NCBI GenBank assembly: GCA_028532985.1
Contig: JANCIK010000006.1
Span: forward strand, 1,426,001 to 1,490,000
Direction of reading: 5' to 3'
Source of the DNA: Stropharia rugosoannulata
Lineage: Eukaryota; Basidiomycota; Agaricomycetes; Agaricales; Strophariaceae
Length of the DNA stretch: 64,000 bases
Shown piece after piece: positions 49,369-61,735 of the stretch. The notes beneath the pieces were generated by a model. That model did not search any database and was not told the DNA's origin. It saw only the letters and a list, made by a program, of their open reading frames with translations. A program made the translations under genes and the position numbers. Position 1 is the first letter of the stretch; each line of letters starts with the position of its first letter.

Positions 49369-49524
49369 TGCAGAGGGACGTATTTAGGGCTTACTCAGTT
49401 GGGCCACGTACGTACTAGTGGGTAGAGGATATTGTCTCCTTCAAGGGGTCCTGGAATAACATTGGTTTTGAGGTACCCGATATGATTCATACAATGTACA
49501 TGAAAAAGCTGTTTACAGATAACG

Positions 49525-51005
49525 TCAAGGTGTTGCGATGAGTACCTGTAACCCCGTTAATGCTTTACATACGAAACACACATAAAATAACTTACAGCAG
49601 AAGGAGTGAGTCCCAAATCCTTTAAGGATTTCTCAAAATCTTCTCGTGAAAATGTTTTTCTAGAATGAAACCTTCAGACATATTGTATAATATGAAATTA
49701 TTGATTTACACAAACCTCGGGAAATGCTGTGCAAGAGTCACTGTCTCTGGATTCACTGCCAGTACCTGCCCTGCCACAAATTCGGCGACCTCCCGGAGTG
49801 CTAACGGCAATGAGAAGTTAATATACTGGGCGCATATAGTGAGCATATGGAACATACGCGCATCACTTGACAGTGTTGTCGTGTAAGGTTGTCCACCAGT
49901 AGACATCCTGATTTGCAATCTAGTTTCCTTGAAATCTTTTCCTGCCACTGCCGCTGGTGCAACGGCCGGAAGAGATGGTCCCGAAGCACCCGAGTCAGGT
50001 AGAGGCTGCCCCTCTCGTAACGCCTTCTCCTTCGCGGCTTTTTCGGCGCGAGCCTTCTTATCTGCCTCAATCTGGGCCTTGACAGCAGCTCTGGCTTTGG
50101 CATCCTCAATTTTTTCTGGTGGGAGAATTATATGTCAGAGCAAAAATATTGCACGAGTGATAGGTTGTATTGTAATAAGTTGAACACGTACCTCGCTTCT
50201 TAGCATCGGCCTCTTTTATGGCCTCCTTCAATTTCAGATCTTCCTTGATTTTACCCATGTCCTTTTACCATAGGGATTAGAAACGCAGGATTTAGCACAA
50301 GTAAGTATCTCACTTTCCCAGCCTTCCGTCGGAGGGCCTCATTAACCTTGTGCTCCTTTGCATCTTCGATAGCCTTCTTAGCGCGTTTCTCTGCCATCTT
50401 CGCTTTCAGCTCCTCCAGCCGTTGTTTCTTTTCCTCCTCAGTCAGAGGTTTGATCTATGACACATGAGCTTTGTTAAGAAGCCATTATGCATGATTTACC
50501 TCTTCAGTGGACTCTTCAAACTGATCATGACCACTCTTCTCCGCATGGAAGTTGGCCAATGCAGTATTCTTAAAGATCTTTCCACATTCTGAGCATTTGA
50601 TACTCTGCATTGATAGAAACTGAATTAGAACGTTTCAACCGATTATATGCGAGTGAATTGCGCACCTTCGCTTCGACTTCGTTGCCCTTCACCACTCCGA
50701 GACTCTTCAGAGCCTCAGCATCCTCGTCATCTTCATCCACTTCCATTCGAGCGCTGCTAGCTTGTTCACTCACTCCTCCGAGATCGGGAACATCTTGTCC
50801 TTCGTGTTCGAGGATATGGTCCATTGCAGGTTGCAAGCCGCGGTTTCCTGTGGCCTTCAAAGCCCCTGTAGAATTGAAACCCATAATAAATGATAATAAA
50901 AGCGATGAGAAAAGTCTCTCAAGGCGCGGAATATAGAAAAGGCAAACATTCTACTCGTGCGGCATCAAAGCCCATCCCAAGAAGTGTCTCTTTGTCGCCA
51001 GCCAT
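49525..51005 (-). CDS. UBA-zinc finger-UBX protein (p97/Cdc48 cofactor, UBXN1/SAKS1-like)
   Basis: Eight exons: 51005-50948, 50865-50666, 50604-50500, 50454-50314, 50261-50192, 50115-49716, 49659-49596, 49545-49525 (352 aa). A UBA domain (GDKETLLGMGFDAARVEWAL) binds ubiquitin. A C2H2 finger (CSECGKIFKNTALANFHAEK, then SGH) follows an acidic linker. A long Lys/Glu/Ala coiled coil (EEEKKQRLEELKAKMAEKRA) leads to the UBX domain: ETRLQIRMSTGGQPYTTTL, the FPR motif in HFPRKTF that docks on p97/Cdc48, and the LKDLGLTPSAVL end. It likely links ubiquitylated cargo to Cdc48. The last coding exon is only 21 nt. Confidence 0.92.
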
Positions 51006-52141
51006 GTTTCCGATGTGGGATTAAGTGCTAGGATGAAATGGGTATATAGCTCCAGAGATGTATACAAGAAAATGCAGCGTAAGAGTCGAAAGCTGCACAG
51101 CGAACGAAAAAACCTTCAATGTCTAGTCGAAATATAGAGAGTCGAGATCAGACGCGATCTAGAACACGCATGTAAGTACGCGTAAGTCTTCCCCACGCTC
51201 ATCAGTAGTCACTAAAATTAGACTCATGGGTTATTGCATGGTAGAAAAGTATCTCCGTCTTCTGACTCATCCTATACTGATTTTTAGGTGCAAATCAACA
51301 TGTTTTGTGCTGGGTGAACTTCCGAGTTCTTTTGCACACCAAGTCAAGTCCGTCAATGTGAAGTCGAGTGAAATTGAAATCTACGTCTATGACTTCTATT
51401 CTCACTTGATTCTCACATGATTCATTTGAATGCCCTTCCTCTGATGTTACTTATCCTATGGTATACATGTCACTTCAAGTCTGTAAACCACCAAGTGGTG
51501 AGTTTGTGATAGATGCAAGATAGATGGTTCACAATGTCTGATCCTGTAACTACTCCCTGTTCCTGCACAATTCCTGCATAGTTGTTGATCTGCTTTGAGA
51601 CTGCTTTGGGAACTTGTTAAGAATACTTGAATCTATTGGTTAGTCTCACCTCGTCAGTTCTTCCCCGTGTTGGTGCGACAATAATAAGACTATGTCATGA
51701 CTCGTCGGCGGAGAGATGGGCCGGTTGCATATAAGAACTTGATCTTCTGTTTCTATGATCAGTATAGAGGCAAGTGCATGCAGATGCATGAGAGCTGTAT
51801 TATTGAGCGCAGTTTATTCTAAACTACTGAATGTGTTATAAGCAATGCTACAAGCAAACGTTGAGCAATAAACTTGAAATTTCAGAGAGTTGCTGCGGCA
51901 AATTTAAAAATAGCGCAGCAGCACTTCCTTATCTGGAGCAGTCATGCGGAATGACAGAGCAGAGTTGATGGCCTTGCTTATTCCTTCAACACCACAGTCA
52001 TCACCATCCAGTACTTCCAGCTGCTGGGCTTAGTTCGCCAGGCCTTTTGTGCTGTACTAAGATATCAGCGATCATCGCCAGGGAATACGCGCATCATACT
52101 AACCGCCGGAAATTGCAGCGGGTCTGTCATCTGGGGAAACG
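51006..52141. other. Intergenic, no supported gene
   Basis: 1.1 kb between the divergent UBX and Rho GEF genes. No coding frame, RNA or repeat stands out. It contains both promoters. Confidence 0.55.
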
Positions 52142-55100
52142 ATGCCGTCTTCATCAGGGCAAGGTCCACGGCCAAAATCACCCATTGAGGAAGAACTTCA
52201 AAATCTGTATAATGAAGTATGGGCGGGCTTTGCTGAAGAGACACCAGCGTCAGAACGTGACCTCGAAAATATCTACAATGGTTACGCAGACGATCATGAC
52301 CCGACACCTCCGAGCCTTGCACCACCGCCCACCCAAAGTGAGCAACGCATCTTTCTCATGTGAGATTACACCTTGACTAGCCCCTTTAGCTCAACGGAGC
52401 CCCAGCCCCTACCGGGTCAACACGCAAAATATCGCTACCATTCCGTCACCCGCCAGCGGCAAGTCTCCTACCAGACGAAGATTGCCCCCAACGCCAGGCG
52501 GTTCGTCGTCCTCACCCATGAACACCCAAGTACCATCCTTCTCTATGCCGGAACCCGACCCCTACTATCCCTCGGGCGCTTCTAGAACACAGCACATGTA
52601 CAACACCAACAGCGTGAACTCGTATGCACAGTACTCATCATCGACTCAGAGCGCAGACGTCGCCAGTGGTAGCAGCAGGAGGGTTGCCGATTCCAATGGG
52701 CGCCATGCAGGCGGAAGCTATGGATACTCAAACGGAACTGCTCCTTGGGATGATGAGAGTAAGACGCCTGTATCTGACTACCACACACACTCCCAAGCGG
52801 CACGGAGCGATATGTACCAGCGTCCTCCAGGCGCTCAACCACCTGCACTTCCCCCCAAACCCTCTGCGTATGCTAACGTAGCACAAAACCCGTACTTATC
52901 TACATCGTCATCGTCCACATATGCATATGACACAGATGGTACAGATGCATACAGCTTCTTGCAAGCTGGTGATCCGTACAGCACAACAGCCACATCCTCG
53001 ACCACGTTACCCTCTAATGCAAGTCTGAAAGATGAACAATATATATCTTATCTGCCTCAAACTCAGTATAAGGTCTCCGCCCAGCCGGGTTCAACATGTA
53101 CGTCTTTTATTTACGAGGATAGAACAAGAGCCAATATTTTCTAGATGATGGGTACCCAGACCCTAATCTTCGCAATGCAACCGGTGCTGCACCACAAAGC
53201 AGCTATTTTGACCCGCGACCTACATCCCCTTCTGCGAGGGTTGAGCAGCAGGGTACAGGCTTGGCCGTCCATGAAGCCAGCGGGTACGATGACTACGCTG
53301 AGCAGCGCGACTACGACAATCAGCTACTGAACGCATCCGACCCGAATGTCGTGCGGCGTCCAAGTGACATGTTACGTACCCTTGCCGAATTTTCCCCCAC
53401 AAAGGAACAATCTTTCGATTTCCGTGATCAAGAAGATCCGTTGGATGAATACTGGGAAGACGAAGATGAAGAAGATGAAAGTCGCTACGTCAACTTCTCT
53501 TTGCTTTCAAACATCGCTATGCAGTTGCGCGACAAGATCCCTCGAGGGACTCATGTTAAAGGTAGTATCCCCTATCCACGAGCATTCACGGGGAAGGATA
53601 TCGTGGTATGTCTCAGAGCTTTCTTCAATTCAAAAATTATACAATTCAAAGTTCATTGGTTTTAGTCTACGATTCAGACACAGATTCAACGCGAGCTTGC
53701 CATCAATCATGGTGTGTCAACAAATGATAGACGGGTAGCATTGCAAGTCGCGCGCAGCCTTCAAAGTCAGCTGTTCTTCTACGAAGTGGAATGGGGGAAT
53801 CGCGTCTTGCAAGATGGTGTCGAAGATGTGTACATGTTTCTCGATGACCAAGAAGGCGGCTCCGATGCGATCCCTGAACGCGAAGAATTGCCTACAGGAG
53901 TCATCACGATGCTAACGAGATGCTATTCTCCCAGCTGCGGGGAGGGTGTTGTATGCTATGCATATTCTTGTCCTCGCAAGGTATGTTTGTTCTGACGTTC
54001 GCATTGCTGAAGCCAACTGACATATCTGTGATAGGGCGATCATGCATTTGTTTCCCCGTCTGCCCCCATCGAAGCCCTCCCTGTTACTACAGAAGAGGCT
54101 TGGACGAGCACGGTCGACGAAGCAGTTGTCAAATCATTGCCGAAAAGTGAAGTTAACCGGCAAAAGTAAGTTTGCGGCCTATAATATCTTATGTATTATG
54201 CTTAATGCTTTAAATAGTATCATACACCAACTCATTAATAGGGAGAAACAGTACCTGCAAGACCTGGACCTTGTCGAGTCAGCATTTATCAAGCCTCTAC
54301 GGGCTGCAAACCCTCCTGTAATCGCCCCGCACCTCTTAGAGGACTTCATCGATGATGTGTTCGGCAATATCTTGGACCTTCGGGAGACCAACCGCCGGCT
54401 CCTTGAAGTTCTATATGTTCGCCAAAGAGAGGAGGGCCCAATTATCTTGCGAATCGGCGATATCTTCCTGCAAGCTGCAGCAGAGTTCCGCTTTGCGTAC
54501 CCTACCTACATAGGCCACTTCCCCATATCGGAGAAGCGACTGAAGGAGGAAACGGAAGCTAATCCTCAGCTTAAGGTCTTTTTGGATGTACGTGAAATTT
54601 CTCTTGTCAAGAGAGGCTTTGGTTTATTAACCCTCGCTTTTAGCAATGTGCTCGTCAACCATCGACCCGCTCGGAAGACTCTGCTCGTTTGGAGCTCAAG
54701 AGCTTCCTCAGTCGCCCTGCAGACCATCTCCAGAGGTACACGGTTCATTTGGAGGCAGTGCTTCGCGAAACAGCCCCGGAAAATCCAGATGTAGAGTTCC
54801 TGGCGGAGGCAATTGAAGCGATCAAAAACTTGCATGCCATATCGCAGCTGAGGACCTTCCAAGCAGCAATGGGCAAAGGTGCACCTGGGAAATGGGAGTG
54901 GCATGATATCGTTCCTCCTGAGATTCGAGAGACTTTCTCGAAGAAAGAGGCGAAGCGTCAAGCGTAATTCTTTTCACCTACGTTGCATTTAATATGGCTG
55001 ACATTGATTTTCCAGTATCATATTTGAACTGATCAAGGGAGAGATGGCATACGTCAAAGATCTGGAAAACATTCAAAGCGTATGTATTGCAATCGGCGAC

Positions 55101-58100
55101 CATTTCCATCATTCATTCAACGCCTTTGCAGATGTACATCATTCCCCTTCGGCGAGCTAATCCGCCTATCATACCGCCGGACAGGCTTGACCAGTTCATT
55201 GACGACGTTTTCCATAATTATGCTGAACTTTTCCAACACCACAAGAAGCTCGTCGAGAGTCTGCATGAGATTCAGCGGGAAGAGCACCCCAACATTCACT
55301 CGATCACTGCTCCTTTATTTGACGCCGCGCTAAATTTCAGAGACGCATATATGGAGTACATTCCGAACTACCCCATCGCCGCATACCGCATTGACAACGA
55401 AATGGCCAACAATCTAGCGTTCAAGACATTTGTTGAGGTAAGCCTACATAATCCGCCAAACTATCGTAATTAATGGGTCTGCGATTGGGCAGAGCTGTGT
55501 GCGGCACCCAGATGCGCACCGGCTTGACATGAAGAACTTTATCAACCGGCCCATTCCTAGGCTGCTTCGGTATGAGCTACTCTTGAAAGGCATTATGGAT
55601 GAAACACCGCCTGGGGACGACGATCTCGAATCGATTCCGCAAGTTGTCGAGGTTATCAAAGCTTTGGGAAAGGAAACGGAGCCCGGGGTCCAATCGGCGA
55701 AGCAGAAGGTCGAGGTCTGGAGGTATAACTCGCAACTGATATTTAAGGGTGGCGAGTCGGTCGTGAGTATCCATTTTCCTGTATTTATGAGTTTCCCGTT
55801 TAATGTAAGCTCAGGACATGGACCTACTCGATCCAAATCGCTCGCTCATCTATGCCGGGAAACTCCTTCGTCAACCAGAAGGCAATCTGGAATGGAGTTC
55901 GACCTGGGGGGAGCTTCATGTTCTTCTATTTGATAATTACCGTGCGTCTTTAGCCTCAAATACTTTCACTAGAAGATTTGATTTATCGGTTCGCTGTAGT
56001 GGTGATGACAAAGGCAAAAGAGAAGGACGGCGTAACAAAATACCAAGTCTACCGTCGTGTGAGTATTTGTTTCATTCATACTTCAGAATTAATCTCATTC
56101 ATGTTTTCCAGCCTATTCCTCTCGATTTGCTAACTCTTGTGAACTTCACTGACCAACCTACGCAACGAAGCGCGGGGTTGCTTCGCAATTTGCGTGGAGG
56201 CGAGCGCCACGACAGCAGCAGCTCAGGCGTCACGCCTGATAGTGCCACCGACTCCCGCTCTGTTTACCCACTGACTCTCCATCACAACGGACGCACCGGT
56301 GGACCTTACATCCTATATGCTGAATCTGCACAATCGCGGTTGGAATGGAAGGAAAAATTGGAACATGCTCTCGTGCTTCGCAAGACCGTGCAGGAGTCGA
56401 ATAAGGTGTTCGAGGTTGAGTATCTCAGTCGGGAAACATTTATCATGCCTGCGGTGTCTGTCGGGACCAACAACGGTCCTGCATGGAACCAGGATAATCA
56501 GTTTACGGGCAAGGTGACCTGTTCAGTGCCTTTCAGTAAGTTCATCTCGACTTCTGGCTCTTGTGAGTTCTGACCTGTATTCCCAGACACCCCTGATGGT
56601 CGCGCTTTGGTCGCCATCGGATGTACCGAAGGTGTCTGGATTGGCTTTAGACACGACCCCAAATGTATGCAATTTCTTTCAACATCATGTGTATTTCTGA
56701 CATTGTTGCTTCCAGCGATCCGACGCGTCCTTCACCTGAAGATGGTGACACAATGCGCGATGCTTGAAGATTTTGGCATTTTCTTGGTGTTGGCCGACAA
56801 GGTATGTCAAGTAATTTTTGTTGATAGCTGCCTATTAATTATCCTGGTAGGCACTATTTGCATACCATATTGAAGCCCTCGTGCCATCATCACCGCATGG
56901 AGCGCACACCTCTCAAGTCCCACAGAAACTCAGCGGGACAAAGGATGTTCATTTCTTCAGTGTTGGTACTTTGCAAAACCGTACTCTTATCATCTATATG
57001 AAGAAGAAATCGGTGAGCGATCTACCCGGATTGTTGTCCTAGATATACATTAACGCCTTGGTAGTTGAACAGTATCTTCCGTGTCTTGGAGCCTGTAGGC
57101 GATAAAATTAATGAAGGCGTGAAAGCTCCTGCTGGCTTTGGTTCGCGACTAGGGTTCCGCTCCACTAAATCAGAGTGGTTTAGGATATACAGAGACTTCT
57201 TCCTCCCATCAGATTCGTTCGATGTAATCTTCCTCAAAGCAAGGATTGCCATCTTCTGTGCGAAAGGATTTGAAATCATGAACCTTCATGAGTACGTGTC
57301 TGTCTTTCCAACCCTTCAGACATGTCATCTTATGTCTGTGTATAGCTTCGACAGTATCACAATACCCCAGCGTGAAGATCCCAAACATGCTCAGCTAGCA
57401 AAACGCTGCGAAGCTTCACGCCCATTGGGGATGTTCCGGTCTACGGAAGAAGAGTTCCTGCTGTGTTACGACGGTGAGTTTACCTATACCTGTAAATGTT
57501 AGCCAAATTATTTATATCTTTTCAGAATTTGGCTTGTATGTTGACAAGCACGGAGATCCATGTCGTCAAATGAACACCATCGAATGGGAGGGTACTGCTG
57601 AACGTGTTGCATTCCATGCCCCATACATCTTGCTCTTCGACTCGCGTTTCATTGAAATCCGCCACATCGCCACCGGACGCCTTGCACAGATTATCCCGGG
57701 CAACGAAATCCGTTGTACTTGGGACGGTCGGGGTGTCAGTATGTCGCCAAATACGCCTCCGGTAGGTATCGACGATGAGGGTGGGGACCAGGAAGCACAG
57801 GTCCACTTTGTCATGAACAGCACCGATTCGGTCAGCGGGCCTGGCGGTATGCGCACACGCAACATCGTGCAACATGTGTGCGAGCTCATACCTACCGTGC
57901 CATTATTCCCTCCATCTAGCGCGGCTCCGACCACCACCAGCGCAGGGATGGGGATGGCGCCTCCTGCTCCGCCGCCGAAGACGCAGGGGTATGACCCGTA
58001 TGCCAGTGTTGCCCACCCGCAGGCGCACATGTCGACGTACTCTTATGCCTCGACCTCAAGCGCGCATGGGTACGCACCACAGCACATGGGGGGTGTGCCG

Positions 58101-58262
58101 GGCCAGGTACAGTATGTTGGAGGGTATGCGCCTTCGCAGCCGGCAGTGCCGCCCAACATGGGCCCTGTCCCTGGTGGAGGCTCGTACTATAATCACTCAG
58201 GGCAAACGATGCTGTCACCGCAACGGTCTCCCGAGATCCGCCAGGCGCAGACGTGGCGTTGA
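52142..58262 (+). CDS. ROM2: Rho guanine nucleotide exchange factor, DEP-DH-DH-PH-CNH (ROM2/Rgf-like)
   Basis: Nineteen exons: 52142-52337, 52390-53097, 53145-53605, 53666-53980, 54035-54165, 54218-54587, 54644-54963, 55016-55079, 55132-55437, 55493-55762, 55815-55941, 56000-56058, 56112-56535, 56587-56664, 56716-56801, 56851-57012, 57065-57291, 57346-57473, 57526-58262 (1722 aa). The N-terminus is Ser/Pro-rich. DEP lies at about 425-520 (LRDKIPRGTHVKGS, then AFTGKDIV). DH module 1 is at about 605-800 (REKQYLQDLDLVESAFIKPL). DH module 2 is at about 836-1030 (GEMAYVKDLENIQ, RPIPRLLRYELLLKGIM). A PH domain follows (GELHVLLFDNYLVMTK), then a CNH domain (ALVAIGCTEGVWIGF, ECLLCYD-type blade FLLCYDEFGLYV). 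Rom2/Rgf proteins activate Rho1 for cell-wall synthesis. Confidence 0.9.
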
Positions 58263-58613
58263 GTAGCGAGCAGGGGTTAGTTGTGAACTTTGTTAAAATG
58301 GGCTGTCGTTGCTTGAGCTATTTCATGGTTAGGATGACATTGGAGCTATGATATTTGAAGTATTACACTGTAATATAGGATTGTAAAGCAGCACGAGCAA
58401 TAATACTATTCACCTGTCATTACGTAGGTGTCCAGGACGAGGGAGTTGTCAGTAAGCTAATAAGTTGGTATCTGAAGAGATTCCTTTGTGCGTTGAAGTG
58501 GCGATCTAAGTGTACTACACCGTACACGTACACTCGGGGTCCCGAGTCTTGACAGTAGTACAATTAAAAAGGTAAAAACGATTATTCTATCTGCTGCACT
58601 AGCAAAAAGAAAG
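58263..58613. other. Rho GEF 3' flank
   Basis: 350 bp between the Rho GEF stop and the tRNA gene. Nothing recognised beyond presumed 3' UTR. Confidence 0.5.
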
Positions 58614-58715
58614 CTGCCCCAGTGAGGCTCGAACTCACGACCTTCCGATTATGCTGATGATACTCAAGTAAGTATTATAACAGTCGGACGCTGTAACCAA
58701 CTCAGCCATGGGGCA
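58614..58715 (-). tRNA. tRNA-Asn (anticodon GTT) with intron
   Basis: On the minus strand the acceptor stem TGCCCCA pairs with TGGGGCA, followed by discriminator G. The D arm reads GGCTGAGTTGG. The anticodon arm is TCCGA-CTGTTA-A-TCGGA, with GTT as anticodon. The T arm is GTGAG-TTCGAGC-CTCAC. A 28-nt intron (58650-58677) sits after the base 3' of the anticodon, the canonical position. The mature length is 74 nt. CCA is not encoded, as expected for a nuclear tRNA. Confidence 0.95.
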
Positions 58716-59012
58716 GATATTATGATATTGATTTGATAAGCTATATTCCATGCGCACAGTTATTTTTAGCTGATCAGAACAAACCGTGCAATCATTCTGC
58801 TGCCGGGTCGTAAGTATGCTCTATACCCCAACTCAAGCCGCTGCTTGAAGCGCAAGCCTGTTTATTGAAACCATATTTTTGGCTCTGCACACCAAACTAC
58901 AAACAGAATTGAGCATTACTCATTGGACAAAACGAAGGCAAGAATTTCAAGCAGAAGAATACTATCGAGCGATAACTCGAAGCCCCACCGTAGTTCTCTA
59001 CAGCACTTAAAT
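58716..59012. other. Promoter region of the ZNF511-like gene
   Basis: About 300 bp between the tRNA and the next ATG. An open frame continues upstream of the ATG to 58923, but without another start codon. Confidence 0.5.
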
Positions 59013-60602
59013 ATGAACGTGCCTCCGACTCCATCCACAAAACGCCCTAGAGCGCCATCATCGCCCTCTTCCTCGCTCAGCATCTCGCCAGGCTCCGCAG
59101 ATCCGCCCTCCAAGGCGTCGAGGATGTACATCCCGCATGCACCCCCGGGGTCGGGTGACGGCCTGGGCCTGTACGCGAGCGGGGCTGAAGGCACCACCAC
59201 CGGGTCCCACTCGAGCACGAAGGCCAATCTAGCAGGCACAGGTGCTCAGCACACAGGAATTACGAACACCCCGCTGCTCTGCTCGCTCCCGCCGACATGT
59301 CACCACCGCCCGACGCCGATCGCGAACACGGCAGAGCTCGAGAGCCACTATGCCAAGTACCATGCACACGTCTGCGCCGAAAGCGGGTGTGGGTGCGTCT
59401 TCCCCGAGGCCCGCCTCCTTGCGTTGGTGAGTCCCCCTCGCTTTATTATCCATCTAATCGCATGGACGAGCGCCTGATTACCGTTACGTACGTGCCCTCG
59501 CGTGCGTGGGACCCGATTAGCACCAGACAGAATGTCACGACCCGTTGGCGATGATTCGTAAGGAGCGCGGGGAGAAGATCGTGCGTGTTCTCTAGTCCTT
59601 TTATCAGGTCTGTATGAGCTGACGACGGATGATGTACAGTTCGAGTGCCACATCCCCACGCCGACGTGCGGGCGCAAGTTTTTGACTCCCAAAGCGCGCA
59701 GGCTTCATCTTATCCAGGCACATGGATATCCCAAGGCATTCTTCTTCGCGGTGACGAACAAGGGTATCGGTGGATTGCTTCGCCGCTGGGGCGAGGGGGC
59801 GAGCATGGTGCGGGGAACGTGGAAGCCGCGTGAGGAAGCTGAGAAGGGAGCACAGAAGTACAGGGACAAAGATGACGATGCCATGGACGAGGACGAGGAC
59901 GAGGACGATGACAGTGACAATGATAACGACTCGCATGACGGTAAGGGTGACAGCGCCGCCGCGTACGACGACGAAGACCTCGAGGCGACACCGCGCATGC
60001 TCCCGCGGACGGCGGGCATACCACCCGTACACTCGCCACCATCATCCATCGGTTCCGGCACCACCGCGCAGGGAACACATACTAGTACTCACAAGCCACC
60101 TGCAAACGCGCACCCGCACCCGCACGGAAAACAAAAACAAAAACAAAAACAGAAGCACCAAAAGCAGGAGTACGAACACGAGCGCGGGGGCAAGCCCGCA
60201 CCTAAGGCCGCCTCGGCTGCGACTACTGGCGCGGCAGATAGTCTCGCGGACTCGATGAGTTCGCTCTCCCTCGTCCCTACCTCAATTCGATTCGGACGCG
60301 GTGGCAAGACAGGAGGATTCGCGCCTCCTCCACATGCGCAACTCGCGCATTCGTCGCAAGGCGGCACGGCTGACCATAGTGCTCACGCTGCCCGTGGTGC
60401 GCGAGGGCTGGGGCCAAGGGGCCGTGGACGCGGTCGGGGTCGAATCGATGGTGTGGGCGCAGACGGTGCCATTGTACATGACGACACTGAGCCTTTCACG
60501 GGACCACCTCAGGGCTCATACGATCCACGGGGAACGCGGGGGCAAGTGTCCCGGGCGAGGGCAAGGGCACGTGGAATGAGGGGCTTCGGGCGAGGCGCAT
60601 GA
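59013..60602 (+). CDS. C2H2 zinc-finger protein, ZNF511-like
   Basis: Three exons: 59013-59426, 59521-59580, 59640-60602 (478 aa). The finger region is assembled across all exons: CSLPPTCHHRPTP, HYAKYHAHVCAES, CGCVFPEARLLALHQTECHD, then FECHIPTPTCGRKFLTPKAR and RLHLIQAHGYPKAFFF. This order matches ZNF511-type proteins. After it come an acidic run, a Lys/Gln repeat and a Gly/Arg-rich (RGRGRGR) tail like RNA-binding RGG segments. The molecular role of the family is not well defined. Exon 2 is 60 nt, and the splice sites are clean. Confidence 0.87.
60126..60154. repeat. AAAAAC simple repeat
   Basis: Four to five aaaaac units encode Lys-Gln repeats in the ZNF511-like protein. Likely length-variable. 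Confidence 0.8.
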
Positions 60603-61735
60603 ATAACGCGCTGCCCTCTTGTTTCTAGGTGTTCTTCGTGAGCTTGGAGGTGCTATTTTCCTTTGATTGAGACATACTTCTAAAAGTTGCTGGCAGAGCC
60701 AGTCTGACTGGATGGAATGGAAACTATTAAAAAAATGCGACATGTCGCGCGATGTGTAGGATAGGATAGGTTGTGCTGTATCTAGTATGTTTTTGTCTGT
60801 GCTTTTCGGTTATGCTATAGGTCGATAGTGAATTTAAATGGCACGTCTTATGTATAATTGAACGAATGAGACTCTTAGGATGTTAAAACGCATGTAGGAA
60901 GATTTTAGGCTACTCCAAGTGCCAAGAAAGGATGGGCGTCTAAAATGACGTGCCAATTGATGGCGAGATGGAAGCAGGCTAAACAAGATAACATGCCGCC
61001 AGTGTCGCCATCATCGTTATCCAGTACCACTATTAGCGTATCAGTTTCACAGTAATACTTGTACATATGCGACTTCGCGAGGTCCTAGTTATATCCAAGC
61101 TGCATCGTGAGATTTTGACTGGACCGTCATTAGCCACCAAGGTCTGAGAGAAACTTGATCTATGCCACCAAGAAACAGGTTCAGCTTTCAAACTTGAGCA
61201 CTTCACAGCCCCACGGTTTAAAACAATGGCATAATGGCATTGGCCCCGCAAGGGTAGACAATGGGCGCAAGGGTTCAATTAATTGATGGCATCAGGACCT
61301 GTCACATTGTGGGCCAAACAACGGCGCCAAACCGTGACACGTTTCTGTGACCTATGTCACACAAGAACAGTGGCAGTCGGTTCGAGTTGCTGGCATCGCT
61401 TCGTAAAATGGGCCACATTGTCTAGATATTATAAAGATGGGGGCTAAGCAAGGAGGAGCGCATCCCTTCTCTGAGCTAGTCTCATTCGGATCTTCTCCTC
61501 TGTCTGCTAATAGGCATTAATCTTCACTTCGACGCAACTTCGAGACTCACCTAGTCCCAAACATCACCTACGCTTTTGATTTCGGAATCTAACGGCCACT
61601 CTACACGTTTATAACGACCTCTGTATCTTTCAAGGTAAGATAAGACGTTGAACACATTTATTGCAGTACTGATAACTTGCTGTGTATTCCCAAAAGCTCG
61701 ACCTTTCTATCCTAATCAAATTATATCAGTACACG
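60603..61735. other. Intergenic, no supported gene
   Basis: 1.1 kb. The last ~250 bp look like promoter and 5' UTR of the next gene. There is a TATAAA-like element near 61430 and a possible 5'-UTR intron starting gtaaga at 61635 and ending before 61697. Confidence 0.45.
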
